Origin: Sinorhizobium sp. RAC02
GTDB lineage: Bacteria; Pseudomonadota; Alphaproteobacteria; Rhizobiales; Rhizobiaceae
NCBI RefSeq assembly: GCF_001713395.1
Contig: NZ_CP016452.1
Location: forward strand, 186,001-250,000
Direction of reading: 5' to 3'
Length of the DNA stretch: 64,000 bases
The position numbers were made by a program, and so were the translations under genes. Below the pieces are notes generated by a model. That model was not told the DNA's origin. It did not search any database and was given only the letters and a program-made list of their open reading frames with translations. Positions 26,838-36,077 of this stretch are shown one piece after another (position 1 is the stretch's first letter; each line of letters starts with the position of its first letter).

Positions 26838-26942
26838 CGTGGCTCCTCCGGCCTGTCTCGCAGGCGCGCGTTTTCTCCCGGCGGCGCCGCGTGCGGCGCT
26901 CCGTTGGTAATGATGGCGATGTCAGCTTGCGGCGCTGGGCAG

Positions 26943-27647
26943 CTAGCCGTATTGCGCCTGGAACCCGTCCATGACGGCATCCAGGCGTCCGAGCACGGAC
27001 AGCAGGATCTGCTGCTTGCGTTCCCGGCGTGCGGCGGGCGATTGCATGTCGACGTCGAACACCGCCGAGAAGGTCGCCCGGTTCGAGGCGTTGAAGAAAC
27101 ACAGCCCCGAGATCGTCATGTGCACCTCGATCGGCGAGATGCTCTGGCGAAACAGTTCCTGTTCGTATCCGCGCCGCAACAGCCGTTCGATGCGCTGGAT
27201 GATCGGCCGGTGAAGCTCCGGGACCAGCGAGGATGCCGCGAGGTATTTTGCGTCGTTCAGGTTCTCGCCCATGATCAGCTTGACGTGGTACGGATGGGCA
27301 AAATGGAAATCAAAGGAGAAATCGACGAGGTTCTTGAGCGATTGCCGCGGATCATCCTCGTCCAGGTTGATATCCAGCTCGGCCCGCCGCATCCGGCCAT
27401 AGGCGTGCTCAAGCACGGCGACGTAGAGCTTTGCCTTCGAGGCGAAGTAATAATAGATCATGCGCTTGCTGCGCCGCGATTTCGTCGCGATGCTGTCCAC
27501 CGTCGTGCCGGCATAACCGTGGCGCGCGAATTGCACTTCCGCCGCATGCAGAATGTCGGTCCGCGTGCGCTCCGGGTCGTTGGTCGGCTCGGCGCGCTCA
27601 TATTTGCGCCGCGGTGTGCTTGCGCTCTTGCGCATCTTTTCTTCCAT
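26943..27647 (-). CDS. TetR-family transcriptional regulator
   Basis: 234 aa. The N-terminal HTH (about 25-75) reads 'RTDILHAAEVQFARHGYAGT' with 'SRRSKRMIYYYFASKAKLYVAVL'. The C-terminal ligand domain (about 90-225) has 'NLVDFSFDFHFAHPYHVKL' and resembles the TetR_C members that control aromatic or hydroaromatic catabolism. It is 105 bases upstream of the dehydroshikimate dehydratase gene on the same strand and divergent from the ABC importer. It probably represses both until a pathway metabolite binds; the ligand is inference. Confidence 0.9.
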   Translation of the reverse strand: MEEKMRKSASTPRRKYERAEPTNDPERTRTDILHAAEVQFARHGYAGTTVDSIATKSRRSKRMIYYYFASKAKLYVAVLEHAYGRMRRAELDINLDEDDPRQSLKNLVDFSFDFHFAHPYHVKLIMGENLNDAKYLAASSLVPELHRPIIQRIERLLRRGYEQELFRQSISPIEVHMTISGLCFFNASNRATFSAVFDVDMQSPAARRERKQQILLSVLGRLDAVMDGFQAQYG

Positions 27648-28018
27648 GCCTGTCTACCGCTCGGGTCGAGGATCCTTCCGTTTCCTTAACGCGTTGCTTG
27701 GTCTCCTTTCAAGTTCGCTCGCGAAGAATGATTGATCCGGTTCATTCTCTGGCAGCTTCCAAAGGCATTCTCTGGTCGTTTTATGTACCAATACGACCAT
27801 TATCGTCAATCGCCGCGATTCCGAAGAATCTATGAAATTTTCGCAGAAATTCATAATCTTATGCTATAAAATGCTGATTTATTGGGAGAATATCGGGATT
27901 CTGAAAGCAACCTGCCGATTTGACAAAAAACGGATTGGTCATCTATGAATGTACCAACTCAAACATTATTGGGTGACCGGTGGGACAAGGAGTCCGGTCA
28001 TGGCCTGGAGGAGAGGGC
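27648..28018. promoter_or_regulatory. Divergent promoter region, TetR/importer
   Basis: This 371-base AT-richer spacer holds two candidate dyads: TGGTCGT/ACGACCA (27773-27779, 27793-27799) and TTGGTCAT/ATGTACCAA (27935-27957). The motif TGTACCAA occurs in or beside both. They are plausible TetR operators for the divergent transcripts. No gene was seen here. Confidence 0.5.
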
Positions 28019-28687
28019 GTGAGCTATCAATTCGATTTCGGCGTTGTCGTCGCTGCCTGGCCCGACCTGTTGCGCGGCTGCCTGCTGACGCTGACGATCT
28101 CTTGCCAGGCCATGGCGCTGGGGCTTGCCATCGGGCTCGTCTGCGTCTTGCTGCGCCGCACCGGCATTGCGCCGCTCGTCTGGTCCGTGAAAGGTTTCGT
28201 CGAGATCATCCGCAACACGCCGTTCCTGGTGCAGGCCTTCTTCCTCTATCTCGGCCTGCCGTCGGTTGGCATCCGCCTCAGTCCGGATGTGGCGGCGGTG
28301 CTGGCGCTCGGCCTCAATGGCGGGGCCTATGCGACGGAGATCATCCGCAGCGGCGTTGAATCCATTCACAAGGGCCAGATCGAGGCGGGCGTTGCGCTCG
28401 GCCTGCGGCCACTCCAGATTTTCCGCCACATCATCCTGATCCCGGCGCTCAGGGTGTGCTTTCCCGCACTCGCCAGCCAGTTCATCCTGCTGATGCTGAC
28501 CTCCAGCATCGTCGCGTCGATCTCCGCCGTGGAACTGACGACGGTCGGCCAGCTGCTCGAGACGACGACGTTCCGCAGCTTCGAGATCTACCTCACGCTC
28601 ACCGGCCTCTATCTCGCGATGTCCGCCATGCTGTCAGGGCTGTTCGCGATGATCGAGCGCCTGTTCTTCTCCTACCCGGTACGGTGA
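28019..28687 (+). CDS. ABC importer permease 1, polar amino acid (HisM/GlnP) type
   Basis: 222 aa with GTG start 28019 behind GGAGGAGAGG. About five transmembrane segments are present; the cytoplasmic EAA loop reads 'EAGVALGLRPLQIFRHIILIPAL'. The conserved 'EIIRNTPFLVQAFFLYLGLP' marks the His/Glu/Gln/Arg permease subfamily. It pairs with the next permease, a periplasmic binding protein and an ATPase. Given the neighbouring dehydroquinase and dehydroshikimate dehydratase, the solute may be quinate or shikimate rather than an amino acid (inference). Confidence 0.93.
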   Translation: MSYQFDFGVVVAAWPDLLRGCLLTLTISCQAMALGLAIGLVCVLLRRTGIAPLVWSVKGFVEIIRNTPFLVQAFFLYLGLPSVGIRLSPDVAAVLALGLNGGAYATEIIRSGVESIHKGQIEAGVALGLRPLQIFRHIILIPALRVCFPALASQFILLMLTSSIVASISAVELTTVGQLLETTTFRSFEIYLTLTGLYLAMSAMLSGLFAMIERLFFSYPVR

Positions 28688-28691
28688 GATC

Positions 28692-29342
28692 ATGATCCGC
28701 TCCTTCGGCCTGGACGAGTTTCTCTTTCTCCTGCAATCCTTCGGCTGGACGCTGCTGCTCTCGGCGCTTGCCTTCGCCTGCGGCGCGGTCGGAGGGCTGG
28801 CGATCGCGCTCCTGCGCACGTCGCCCTATGGGTGGCTGCGGGCGATCGCCGCCGGCTACATCGTCGTCTTCCAGGGCACGCCGCTCCTTATGCAGCTCTT
28901 CGTGATCTATTACGGGGTCGCGCTGCTGGCGATCGACGTCAATGCCTGGTTGGCGCTCGCCATCGGCCTGATGCTGCATGCCAGCGCCTATCTCGGCGAA
29001 ATCTGGCGCGGCGTCATCTTCGCCGTGCCGAAGGGGCAAGAGGAGGCCGCCAAGGCGCTCGGCCTCAAATACTGGAACCGCATGATCTATGTCGTGCTGC
29101 CACAAGCGCTGCGCATGGCGCTGCCGAGCACGGTCGGCTTCCTGGTCCAGCTCATCAAGGGCACGTCGCTTGCCGCCATCATCGGCTTCACCGAGGTGAC
29201 GCGCGCCGGCCAGATCATCTCCAACGCGACCTACCAGCCGTTGCTCGTCTTCGGCATCGTCGGCGCCTTCTATTTCGCACTCTGCTGGCCGTTGTCGCTG
29301 TTCAGCGACCGGCTGGAAAAACGCTTCGCTGCCGCCCGGTAG
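28692..29342 (+). CDS. ABC importer permease 2, polar amino acid type
   Basis: 216 aa, starting 4 bases after permease 1. It has 'GYIVVFQGTPLLMQLFVIYYG' and the EAA loop 'EEAAKALGLKYWNRMIYVVLPQALR'. With permease 1 it forms the heterodimeric channel of a single importer. Tight spacing shows one operon. The binding protein gene follows after 41 bases. Confidence 0.93.
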   Translation: MIRSFGLDEFLFLLQSFGWTLLLSALAFACGAVGGLAIALLRTSPYGWLRAIAAGYIVVFQGTPLLMQLFVIYYGVALLAIDVNAWLALAIGLMLHASAYLGEIWRGVIFAVPKGQEEAAKALGLKYWNRMIYVVLPQALRMALPSTVGFLVQLIKGTSLAAIIGFTEVTRAGQIISNATYQPLLVFGIVGAFYFALCWPLSLFSDRLEKRFAAAR

Positions 29343-29383
29343 CGCGAGGAAATGGTTTCAACTGGCAAGAGGAGGAAAGCCAA

Positions 29384-30232
29384 ATGAGCATGATGTCAAA
29401 GACACGCGCAGTCCTGAAGGGGACGCGATGGGTGCGGAGCGCTGCGATCGCCATGATGGGTCTCGGCCTGCTGGCGAACGTCGCCGAGGCGCAGAGTTTC
29501 GAGGAACTGCGCAAGAACGGCAAGATCGTCATCGGCATCCAGGGCGAAAACCCGCCATGGGGGTTTGTCGACGGTAGCAACCAGAGTGTCGGCTTCGATG
29601 CCGACGTCGCCAACCTGCTCGGCAAGAAGATCGGCGTTCCAGTCGAGTTCGAGCGCGTGGCCGTCGCCAACCGCATTCCGGCGCTGATGACCGGCAAGGT
29701 CGATGCGCTGATCGCCGTCATGGGCATGTATGCGGACCGCGCCAAGGTGGTGCAGTTCACAAAACCCTATTCGGCCATCGACATCATCCTGATCGCCAAA
29801 CCAGAAACGGCCATCAAGGCGCCGGAAGACCTGAAGGGACTGCGCATTGCCGTCGCCCGCGCCTCGGCACAGGACAAGGCCATCACCGCCGCCGCACCCG
29901 AGGCCACCATGCAGCGCTTCGACGACGACTCCACCGCGATCCAGGCCTTCCTGGCCGGCCAGGTCGACGCGCTCGGCGCCAACAACACCTACAATCTCAG
30001 CATTGCCAAGGTGGCGCCGGACTCGAAGTTCGAGACCAAGCTGCAGTTCAACCGCCAGTATAACGGCATCAGCGTGCGCCCCGGCCAGAAGCAATATGTC
30101 GAGGAGCTCAACGCCTTCATCGACGAGATCCGCGCGAATGGCGAGCTGAAGGCCATCTATGAGCGCTGGCTGGGTGAGGGCTCACCGGAGTTTCCGGCCT
30201 CGCTGCCCGACATCCCGTTCACCGTGAACTGA
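29384..30232 (+). CDS. ABC importer periplasmic binding protein (SBP_bac_3)
   Basis: 282 aa from ATG 29384 behind AGAGGAGGAAA; the longer upstream frame lies in permease sequence and is not coding. The signal peptide (about 1-36) ends '[10 protein letters not shown]'. The mature protein begins '[21 protein letters not shown]' as in family 3 binding proteins, with '[20 protein letters not shown]' and '[18 protein letters not shown]'. It captures the solute in the periplasm and delivers it to the two permeases. The ligand is not evident; hydroaromatic acids are suggested by context. Confidence 0.92.
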   Translation: MSMMSKTRAVLKGTRWVRSAAIAMMGLGLLANVAEAQSFEELRKNGKIVIGIQGENPPWGFVDGSNQSVGFDADVANLLGKKIGVPVEFERVAVANRIPALMTGKVDALIAVMGMYADRAKVVQFTKPYSAIDIILIAKPETAIKAPEDLKGLRIAVARASAQDKAITAAAPEATMQRFDDDSTAIQAFLAGQVDALGANNTYNLSIAKVAPDSKFETKLQFNRQYNGISVRPGQKQYVEELNAFIDEIRANGELKAIYERWLGEGSPEFPASLPDIPFTVN

Positions 30233-30254
30233 TCGACAGCCGGAGGAAGGCATC

Positions 30255-31022
30255 GTGCAACAGGTCCGCAATCACCAGGACAATTCCGTAGTGCCCATGA
30301 TCGCCATGGACAATGTGGACAAATGGTACGGCGCCTTCCACGCGCTGAAGAGCATCAATCTGGCGGTCGGGCAGGGCGAGAAGGTCGTCCTGTGCGGCCC
30401 CTCGGGGTCGGGAAAGTCGACCCTCATCCGCTGCATCAACCATCTCGAGAGCATCGCGAAGGGCAAGATTGTCGTCGACGGCATCGAGCTTGCCAGCGGC
30501 GCGTCGATCGATGCGATCCGGCGCGAGGTCGGCATGGTGTTCCAGAGCTTCAACCTCTTCCCGCACATGACAGTTCTGCGCAACTGCATGCTCGCCCCGA
30601 TCAAGGTGCGGGGGCTGAAGGCGCGGGAAGCGGAGGAGATCGCGCGCACCTATCTGGAGCGCGTGCGCATCGCCGATCAGGCGGACAAATACCCCGCCCA
30701 ACTTTCCGGCGGCCAGCAACAGCGCGTGGCGATTGCCCGTGCGCTCTGCATGAATCCGAAGGTGCTGCTCTTCGACGAGCCGACCTCGGCGCTTGATCCC
30801 GAAATGGTCAAGGAGGTGCTTGATACGATGATCTCGCTCGCCGTCGAGGGGCGCACGATGGTCTGCGTGACCCATGAGATGGGTTTTGCTCGGGCGGTGG
30901 CCGACCGGGTGATCTTCATGGCCGGCGGCGAAATCATCGAAGAGGCGACACCCAACGAGTTCTTCACCAGCCCGAGGAGCGAGCGCACCCGCGCCTTCCT
31001 CGGCCAGATCCTTGGTCACTGA
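30255..31022 (+). CDS. ABC importer ATP-binding protein, polar amino acid type
   Basis: 255 aa with GTG start 30255 (AGGAAGG upstream). It shows Walker A 'GPSGSGKST', Q-loop '[14 protein letters not shown]', signature '[15 protein letters not shown]' and Walker B '[16 protein letters not shown]' with the switch His in 'VTHEMGFA'. It energises the importer encoded by the three upstream genes. All four components of the system are therefore present and intact. Confidence 0.95.
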   Translation: MQQVRNHQDNSVVPMIAMDNVDKWYGAFHALKSINLAVGQGEKVVLCGPSGSGKSTLIRCINHLESIAKGKIVVDGIELASGASIDAIRREVGMVFQSFNLFPHMTVLRNCMLAPIKVRGLKAREAEEIARTYLERVRIADQADKYPAQLSGGQQQRVAIARALCMNPKVLLFDEPTSALDPEMVKEVLDTMISLAVEGRTMVCVTHEMGFARAVADRVIFMAGGEIIEEATPNEFFTSPRSERTRAFLGQILGH

Positions 31023-31078
31023 CGGGCTATCGGCCCAGCGACATTTGCCGTCTGCGACGGCCAAACGGAGGTTTCTTC

Positions 31079-32140
31079 ATGTCCGGCATATCAATCGTCG
31101 TCATCGGCGCTGGACTCATCGGCCGCAAGCACCTGAAGAAGGTGACTGAGCATGTCGATTTCGAGCTGGTCGGTATTGCCGACGTCAACCGGGATGCCGT
31201 CGCGGCACACTATCCCGCAACGCCGGTTTTTGCCGATTACCGTCGCATGCTCGACGAGACGAAGCCGATGGCAGCGATCATCGCCTCGCCCAACCAGGTG
31301 CATGCGGAAATCGGCATCGAATGCGCGCGCCGCGGTATTCACATCCTGGTCGAAAAGCCGGTGACCGACACGTTGGAGGCGGCGACCCGGCTGATCGAGG
31401 AGGTGCGCCGCGCCGGCGTCAAGACGCTAGTAGGTCATCATCGCCGACACCATGAACAGGTGCAGACGCTGCGCGGCCTAATCGCGGGCGACGACATCGG
31501 CGCGCTCGTCGGCGTCTCGGCGATCTGGGCGGCCTACAAACCGGATGCCTATTTCGCGGTCGCCCCCTGGCGCACGCAGGAGGGCGGCGGGCCGGTGCTG
31601 ATCAACCTCATTCATGAGATCGACTTCCTGCGCTTCACCGCGGGCGAGATCGTCGCTGTCAGCGCCATCGCTTCCAACCGACAGCGCCATTTCGACGTCG
31701 AGGACACGGCCGGCGCGGTGCTGGAATTCGAGAATGGCGCGCTCGGCACCTTCATCGTGAGCGACAGTGCGGTGACGCCATGGACGGTGGAGCAGGGCGT
31801 CGGCGAGGCCGTCGAGTTCCCGTTCAGCGGCGAAAGCAGCTATCGGTTTCTCGGCAGCCGCGGTTCGCTGGAGTTTCCGAACCTCGTGCGCTGGAATCAG
31901 GAGCCCGGCGAGCGTGGCTGGAACCAGCCGGTGCGTGCCCAACGCCTGTTTGCCACGACCATCGACCCCTATGTCGCGCAACTCGATCATTTCCGCGATG
32001 TCATCTGCGGTGCGGTAATGAGCCTGCAAAGCGTCGACGACGGTGCCCGCACACTTATCGCGACCCTCGCCGTCACCGAGGCGGCGCGGCGCAAGACGCG
32101 CATCGAGTTGCAGCCGCGCTACGAAAACCTCGCGGCCTGA
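31079..32140 (+). CDS. Gfo/Idh/MocA-family dehydrogenase in quinate/shikimate cluster
   Basis: 353 aa. The NAD(P)-binding Rossmann domain opens 'ISIVVIGAGLIGRKHLKKV' and includes the active-site 'VEKPVTD' (about 96-102). The C-terminal substrate domain has 'GPVLINLIHEIDFLRFTAG' with a conserved His. Family members oxidise cyclitols and sugars. Its location between the importer and dehydroquinase genes suggests it performs the quinate-to-dehydroquinate or shikimate-to-dehydroshikimate oxidation, replacing the usual QuiA or YdiB/AroE-type enzymes (inference). It lies 57 bases after the ATPase gene, likely in one operon. Confidence 0.9.
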   Translation: MSGISIVVIGAGLIGRKHLKKVTEHVDFELVGIADVNRDAVAAHYPATPVFADYRRMLDETKPMAAIIASPNQVHAEIGIECARRGIHILVEKPVTDTLEAATRLIEEVRRAGVKTLVGHHRRHHEQVQTLRGLIAGDDIGALVGVSAIWAAYKPDAYFAVAPWRTQEGGGPVLINLIHEIDFLRFTAGEIVAVSAIASNRQRHFDVEDTAGAVLEFENGALGTFIVSDSAVTPWTVEQGVGEAVEFPFSGESSYRFLGSRGSLEFPNLVRWNQEPGERGWNQPVRAQRLFATTIDPYVAQLDHFRDVICGAVMSLQSVDDGARTLIATLAVTEAARRKTRIELQPRYENLAA

Positions 32141-32164
32141 AACCCATCATCCAAGGAAACGACC

Positions 32165-32629
32165 ATGACCAAAAAGCCGATCTACGTTCTCAACGGCACC
32201 AATCTGAACCTGCTCGGCGAGCGTGAGCCGCATATCTACGGCTACACGACACTCGCCGACATCGAGGCGCGCTGCCATGAAACCGGCGCAGCCTCGGCGC
32301 ACGGCCTCGTCTTCCGCCAATCCAACCACGAGGGCGTGCTGATCGATTGGATCCACGAGGCGAGGCGCGAGGCGGCCGCCATCGTCATCAATGCCGGTGC
32401 GCTGACCCACACGTCGATCGCCATTCACGACGCGCTGAAAGCCTTTGCCGGCCCGATCATCGAACTGCACATCACGAACGTCCACCGCCGCGAACCCTTC
32501 CGCCATCACTCGTACATTTCCTTTGCCGCAACGGCGGTGATCTGCGGTCTCGGCGCCGAAGGCTACGCGGTTGCCGTCGAACAGGCGGCCCGGCTGGCGG
32601 AGGCTGCAAAGACTGATGTGTCGACGTGA
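32165..32629 (+). CDS. aroQ: Type II 3-dehydroquinate dehydratase
   Basis: 154 aa, the normal length of the small dodecameric enzyme. Motifs include 'VLNGTNLNLLGEREPHIYG' with the catalytic Tyr, 'SNHEGVLIDWIHEA', 'VINAGALTHTSIAIHDAL' with the anion-binding Asn, and 'ELHITNVHRREPFRHHSYI' with the catalytic His. It dehydrates 3-dehydroquinate to 3-dehydroshikimate. In this context it serves catabolism, feeding the dehydratase at 24948, rather than aromatic biosynthesis. It is the last gene of the plus-strand operon. Confidence 0.95.
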   Translation: MTKKPIYVLNGTNLNLLGEREPHIYGYTTLADIEARCHETGAASAHGLVFRQSNHEGVLIDWIHEARREAAAIVINAGALTHTSIAIHDALKAFAGPIIELHITNVHRREPFRHHSYISFAATAVICGLGAEGYAVAVEQAARLAEAAKTDVST

Positions 32630-32705
32630 GATGATGCACGTCGACTGATGGGAAGGGTGATGTTACGTTGTTGATGACTTGGTGGTTGCTGGCCAATCAG
32701 GCGCG

Positions 32706-33410
32706 ATGAACACATCGGCCATCAGCTACAAGAACCACCGTTTTCCACCGCAGATCATCGCCCATGCGGTGTGGCTTTACTTCCGGTCTCCCCTGAGTTT
32801 GCGGCTGGTCGAGGAAATGCTGTTGGAACGCGGCATCATCGTGTCCTATGAAGCGATCCGGCGCTGGGGCCGAAAATTCGGTGCGGCCTACTTAAAGCAG
32901 CTACGCAGAAAACGTCCGTCGCGCAGGGATATTTGGCATCTGGACGGGGTGGTGATCACCATCGGCGGCCGGAAGCACTGGCTTTGGCGAGCGGTCGACC
33001 AGGACGGATACGTTCTCGACGAAATTGTTCAGGCGCGCCGCAATGCAAAGGCGGCCAAGCGATTACTGGTCAGGCTGCTGTAGAAGCAAGGCCTCTCGCC
33101 GAAGCGGATCATCACCGACAAGCTGCGCTCATATGGAGCGGCAAAGCGGGACGTGATGCCTACCGTTGAACATCGATCGCACAAAGGCCTGAACAATCGC
33201 GCGGAAAATTCACATCTGCCTCTGCGAAAACGAGAACGGGTGATGCAAGGCTTTCGATCCACCGGCGGATTGCAACATTTCATCTCGGTCTTTTCAGCAA
33301 TCAGAAATCACTTCGTCGCGCCGCATCACAAGCACTCCGCCCTTGCAACTCACCTCCATCGTGTCCGCGCAATGGCGCAGTGGAAAGCTGCGACCGGCGC
33401 GGTAGCTTGA
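32706..33410 (+). pseudogene. IS6-family transposase interrupted by TAG
   Basis: One continuous frame encodes an IS6/IS26-type transposase: 'HRFPPQIIAHAVWLYFRSPL', 'WHLDGVVITIGGRKHWLWRA', 'KRIITDKLRSYGAAKRDV', 'HKGLNNRAENSHLPLRKRER'. The DDE residues (WHLD, TDK, RAEN) are all kept. A TAG at 33081-33083 splits it after 'KRLLVRLL', where relatives have Lys-Lys-Gln. Nothing else is broken, so it is a recent single-base loss (AAG to TAG) or is read through. I could not find clear terminal inverted repeats in the flanks. Confidence 0.85.
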
Positions 33411-33514
33411 TTTCACCCGTAAACCATTCACTCGGCTTCAGCCATAAGGGGGTGAAGACCGCGATCAATCTCACGCGAAAGTGGCCGCCCGGTCGGAGCG
33501 GCCAGTGCCAGCGA

Positions 33515-34126
33515 TCAAGCCGCACCCACGGTGCGGGCGTCATAGTCGGCGGTCCATTGCAGCGATGGCAGCTCGCCGCAACGCTCAATCCAGGCCTTGA
33601 CCACGTCGCTGTCCGGCGTCGCTGCAGGGTACCAGGCGAAGGGTGAATGCAGCAGCAGATCGACAGCTGTGTATCGCTCTCCCATCAGATAAGGGCTATC
33701 CGTGAGCGCGGTTTCGAGGCGTGTCGCCAGTTCCGCCGGGCCGCGGAAGGTGAAGTCCACGAAAGGATGCGAGATCCCGGCTGCCCGTGCAATCAGCACA
33801 GGCTCGACCACGCCGGCATACCAGGCGAGCCAGCTCAGATACCGACCGCGTTGCGGGTCGCCGGCAACCGGCGCCATCTTCTTTTCCGGGAAGAGATCCG
33901 TCAGGTAATGAATGATCGCGATGCTCTCCCAGATCACGACGCCGTCATGGACGAGCAGCGGCACCTTGCCTTCCGGATGCGGGTTCCTCGGATCCTTGTG
34001 GCCGCTGCCATCGCCGCGGGTGATGTCGACAATCTCGATCGCGACCTTGTCGATGGCGTCGAGTTCGCGAAGCAGGGTGACGATACGCGACGAGCGCGAG
34101 CGGGGGGCGTGAAAGAGCGTCAGCAT
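33515..34126 (-). CDS. Glutathione S-transferase family protein
   Basis: 203 aa from ATG 34126; the frame is open further upstream but crosses the divergent promoter. The N-terminal thioredoxin-like domain begins 'MLTLFHAPRSRSSRIVTLL' and contains 'GKVPLLVHDGVVIWESIAII' with the cis-Pro and Glu-Ser glutathione-binding pair. The C-terminal helical domain follows ('YLSWLAWYAGVVEPVLI', 'YLMGERYTAVDLLLHSP'). It is divergent from a YafY-type regulator that probably controls it. The substrate is unknown. Confidence 0.9.
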   Translation of the reverse strand: MLTLFHAPRSRSSRIVTLLRELDAIDKVAIEIVDITRGDGSGHKDPRNPHPEGKVPLLVHDGVVIWESIAIIHYLTDLFPEKKMAPVAGDPQRGRYLSWLAWYAGVVEPVLIARAAGISHPFVDFTFRGPAELATRLETALTDSPYLMGERYTAVDLLLHSPFAWYPAATPDSDVVKAWIERCGELPSLQWTADYDARTVGAA

Positions 34127-34219
34127 AGTCTGGATCCTCGGTTGCGTTTGGCAATGCGGATCTTGTACAGTCGGCCAACTGCCATTTTCCGTCAGTAGGC
34201 TTCGTTTATTCTCTTCGTC

Positions 34220-34939
34220 ATGGCCCGCAGTGATCGTCTCTTCCGCCTCCTCCAGGCGCTTCGCACTCTCCCCTCCCCGGTGACGGCAGCGAGCCTTGCC
34301 GAGGAGACCGGCGTATCGTTGCGTTCGCTCTATAGGGACATCGACAGCCTGCGCGCCGCAGGCGCCGTCATCGATGGTGAGCGCGGCTTCGGCTACCGGC
34401 TGACGGAGGACATCGCCTTGCCGCCGCAGACATTCACACGGCTTGAAATCGAAGCTTTGGTGCTCGGCCTTGCGGAGGTGCAGCATATGGGTGAGCCGGC
34501 TCTCGTGGCGGCCGCAGGTGCCGTGCTTTCGAAGGTCACGGCAACGCTGCCCGACCGACTACAACGCCAGGCTCTGCATGCCGTCTCACAGGTCTATCGG
34601 TTCGACCGCCGCGATCCGCCAACCGTCGATGTCGGCCTTCTGCGCGAGGCCTGCTGGCAAGAGCACGCTGTGGTGATAGGCTATGTGGACGCGGAGCAGC
34701 GACGGTCCGATCGGCAAGTGCTGCCGCTGGCGATCGTCTATCTTGAGCGTGTGTTGGTGCTGCTTGCCTGGTGTTGCTTGCGCCAGGATTTCCGAAAGTT
34801 CCGCGTCGACCGCATCACGGATATCCAGGTGACGGAAGTGAGTTTCCGCCCCCGCCGCGTTCCGATGCTGAGGGACTTCGTTGCCATTCTGAACGCCGGC
34901 GCACCCGAAACATCGAAGATGATCTTGAGCGGCCAATAG
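34220..34939 (+). CDS. YafY-type HTH/WYL transcriptional regulator
   Basis: 239 aa. The N-terminal HTH_11 (about 5-60) reads 'RLFRLLQALRTLPSPVTAAS' and 'LAEETGVSLRSLYRDIDSLR'. A WYL domain (about 135-230) contains 'VDAEQRRSDRQVLPLAIVYL' and 'KFRVDRITDIQVTE'. WYL regulators respond to nucleic acid or small ligands. It is divergent from the GST gene with a 93-bp spacer, the usual arrangement for a regulator and its target. Confidence 0.9.
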   Translation: MARSDRLFRLLQALRTLPSPVTAASLAEETGVSLRSLYRDIDSLRAAGAVIDGERGFGYRLTEDIALPPQTFTRLEIEALVLGLAEVQHMGEPALVAAAGAVLSKVTATLPDRLQRQALHAVSQVYRFDRRDPPTVDVGLLREACWQEHAVVIGYVDAEQRRSDRQVLPLAIVYLERVLVLLAWCCLRQDFRKFRVDRITDIQVTEVSFRPRRVPMLRDFVAILNAGAPETSKMILSGQ

Positions 34940-35091
34940 CCAAAACGACGATGCGGCCGGTGTTACCACGGACGGTTCGGACTGCGTTTCGCAGATGCAG
35001 GACATGCCCTAACGGCCGCGTTGGGGCGCAATGCCGTCACCGTGAGTGGGCGGCATGAACTCGAGCAAAAATGCCTTGCTCGCGTCTTCGC

Positions 35092-35109
35092 CTTGATGGG
35101 AATCGAACC
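35092..35109. repeat. 18-bp direct repeat, left copy
   Basis: CTTGATGGGAATCGAACC occurs here and at 47128-47145 in the same orientation, bracketing the moc-like gene cluster. The core GGAATCGAACC is the complement of a tRNA T-loop, as at integration sites, but the arms do not fold as a tRNA T-stem. Confidence 0.6.
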
Positions 35110-35168
35110 ATCGACACTTGATCTTCTCCGATAGGCTTGGGGCGCTACAAGCACTTAATTGGAACAGG

Positions 35169-36074
35169 TCAGAATTTCGGCGGTGTCACGCCAGCCTTAC
35201 GATAGGCCGCGATCACCGAATTGGCCATCAGCATGGCGATGGTCATCGGCCCGACACCACCCGGAACCGGGGTGATCGCGCCAGCAATCTCGGAAACCGC
35301 GTCATAGGCGACATCGCCCACCAGACGGCTCCTGCCCGCGCCGCCCTCCGGCGCATCGATGCGGTTGATGCCGACATCGATGACAGTGGCGCCCGGCTTC
35401 ACCCAGTCGGCTTTCACCATTTCCGCACGGCCGACGGCAGCGACGAGGATATCCGCGCTACGGCAAACACCGGCGAGGTCCTTCGTGCCCGAATGCCCGA
35501 TCGTCACCGTCGCATTGGCATGGAGCAGCAATTGCCCCATCGGCTTGCCGAACAGGTTGGAGCGGCCGATGACGACGGCCGCCAGACCCGTCAGGTCCTC
35601 GCCATGAACGGAGCGGACAAGGCGCATGGCGCCTGCCGGTGTGCAGGAAATCAGGCCGGTAGCCAGATCGCCGGTCGCAAGCTTGCCGGCATTGACGACA
35701 TGCAGGCCGTCGACGTCCTTCTCCGGCTGGATCGATTGGATGATCGCATCTGCGTCGAGGTGCTTCGGCAGGGGAAGTTGCACCAGAACTCCGTGCACGG
35801 CGGCATCCGCGTTCAGCGAAGCCACCAGGCTTGCGAGATTCTCTTGCGTGGTCTCCTCCGGCAGCGTGTACTGGGTGGAGTTGAAGCCGCATTCCTTGGC
35901 CAGGCGCCCCTTGGCGCCGACATAGGTGTGGCTTGCCGGATCATCCCCGACGATAACGACCGCAAGCCCGGTCTTCACCCCTGCCTCGTCTTCGAGCGCC
36001 GAGGTCGCGGCCTTCACAGCCTCGATCACCGACGCCGCGACTTTCTTCCCGTCAATGCGCGTCGCAATCCCCAT
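35169..36074 (-). CDS. folD: Bifunctional methylene-THF dehydrogenase/cyclohydrolase
   Basis: 301 aa, standard length. Motifs: '[16 protein letters not shown]' with the catalytic Lys, '[18 protein letters not shown]' and the NADP-site '[17 protein letters not shown]', ending '[20 protein letters not shown]'. It oxidises 5,10-methylene-THF to 10-formyl-THF. Its stop-to-start spacing with purU is 3 bases, and both follow the ferredoxin reductase gene, so here it looks like a dedicated second copy that drains C1 units made by oxidative demethylation. A housekeeping folD is expected elsewhere (inference). Confidence 0.95.
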   Translation of the reverse strand: MGIATRIDGKKVAASVIEAVKAATSALEDEAGVKTGLAVVIVGDDPASHTYVGAKGRLAKECGFNSTQYTLPEETTQENLASLVASLNADAAVHGVLVQLPLPKHLDADAIIQSIQPEKDVDGLHVVNAGKLATGDLATGLISCTPAGAMRLVRSVHGEDLTGLAAVVIGRSNLFGKPMGQLLLHANATVTIGHSGTKDLAGVCRSADILVAAVGRAEMVKADWVKPGATVIDVGINRIDAPEGGAGRSRLVGDVAYDAVSEIAGAITPVPGGVGPMTIAMLMANSVIAAYRKAGVTPPKF

Positions 36075-36077
36075 GGT

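Noticed and set aside
35092..35109. A tRNA gene suggested by the T-loop-like GGAATCGAACC
   Set aside because: The bases around it do not form a 5-bp T-stem, no anticodon arm or acceptor stem is found, and the same holds at 47128. Kept only as a direct repeat.
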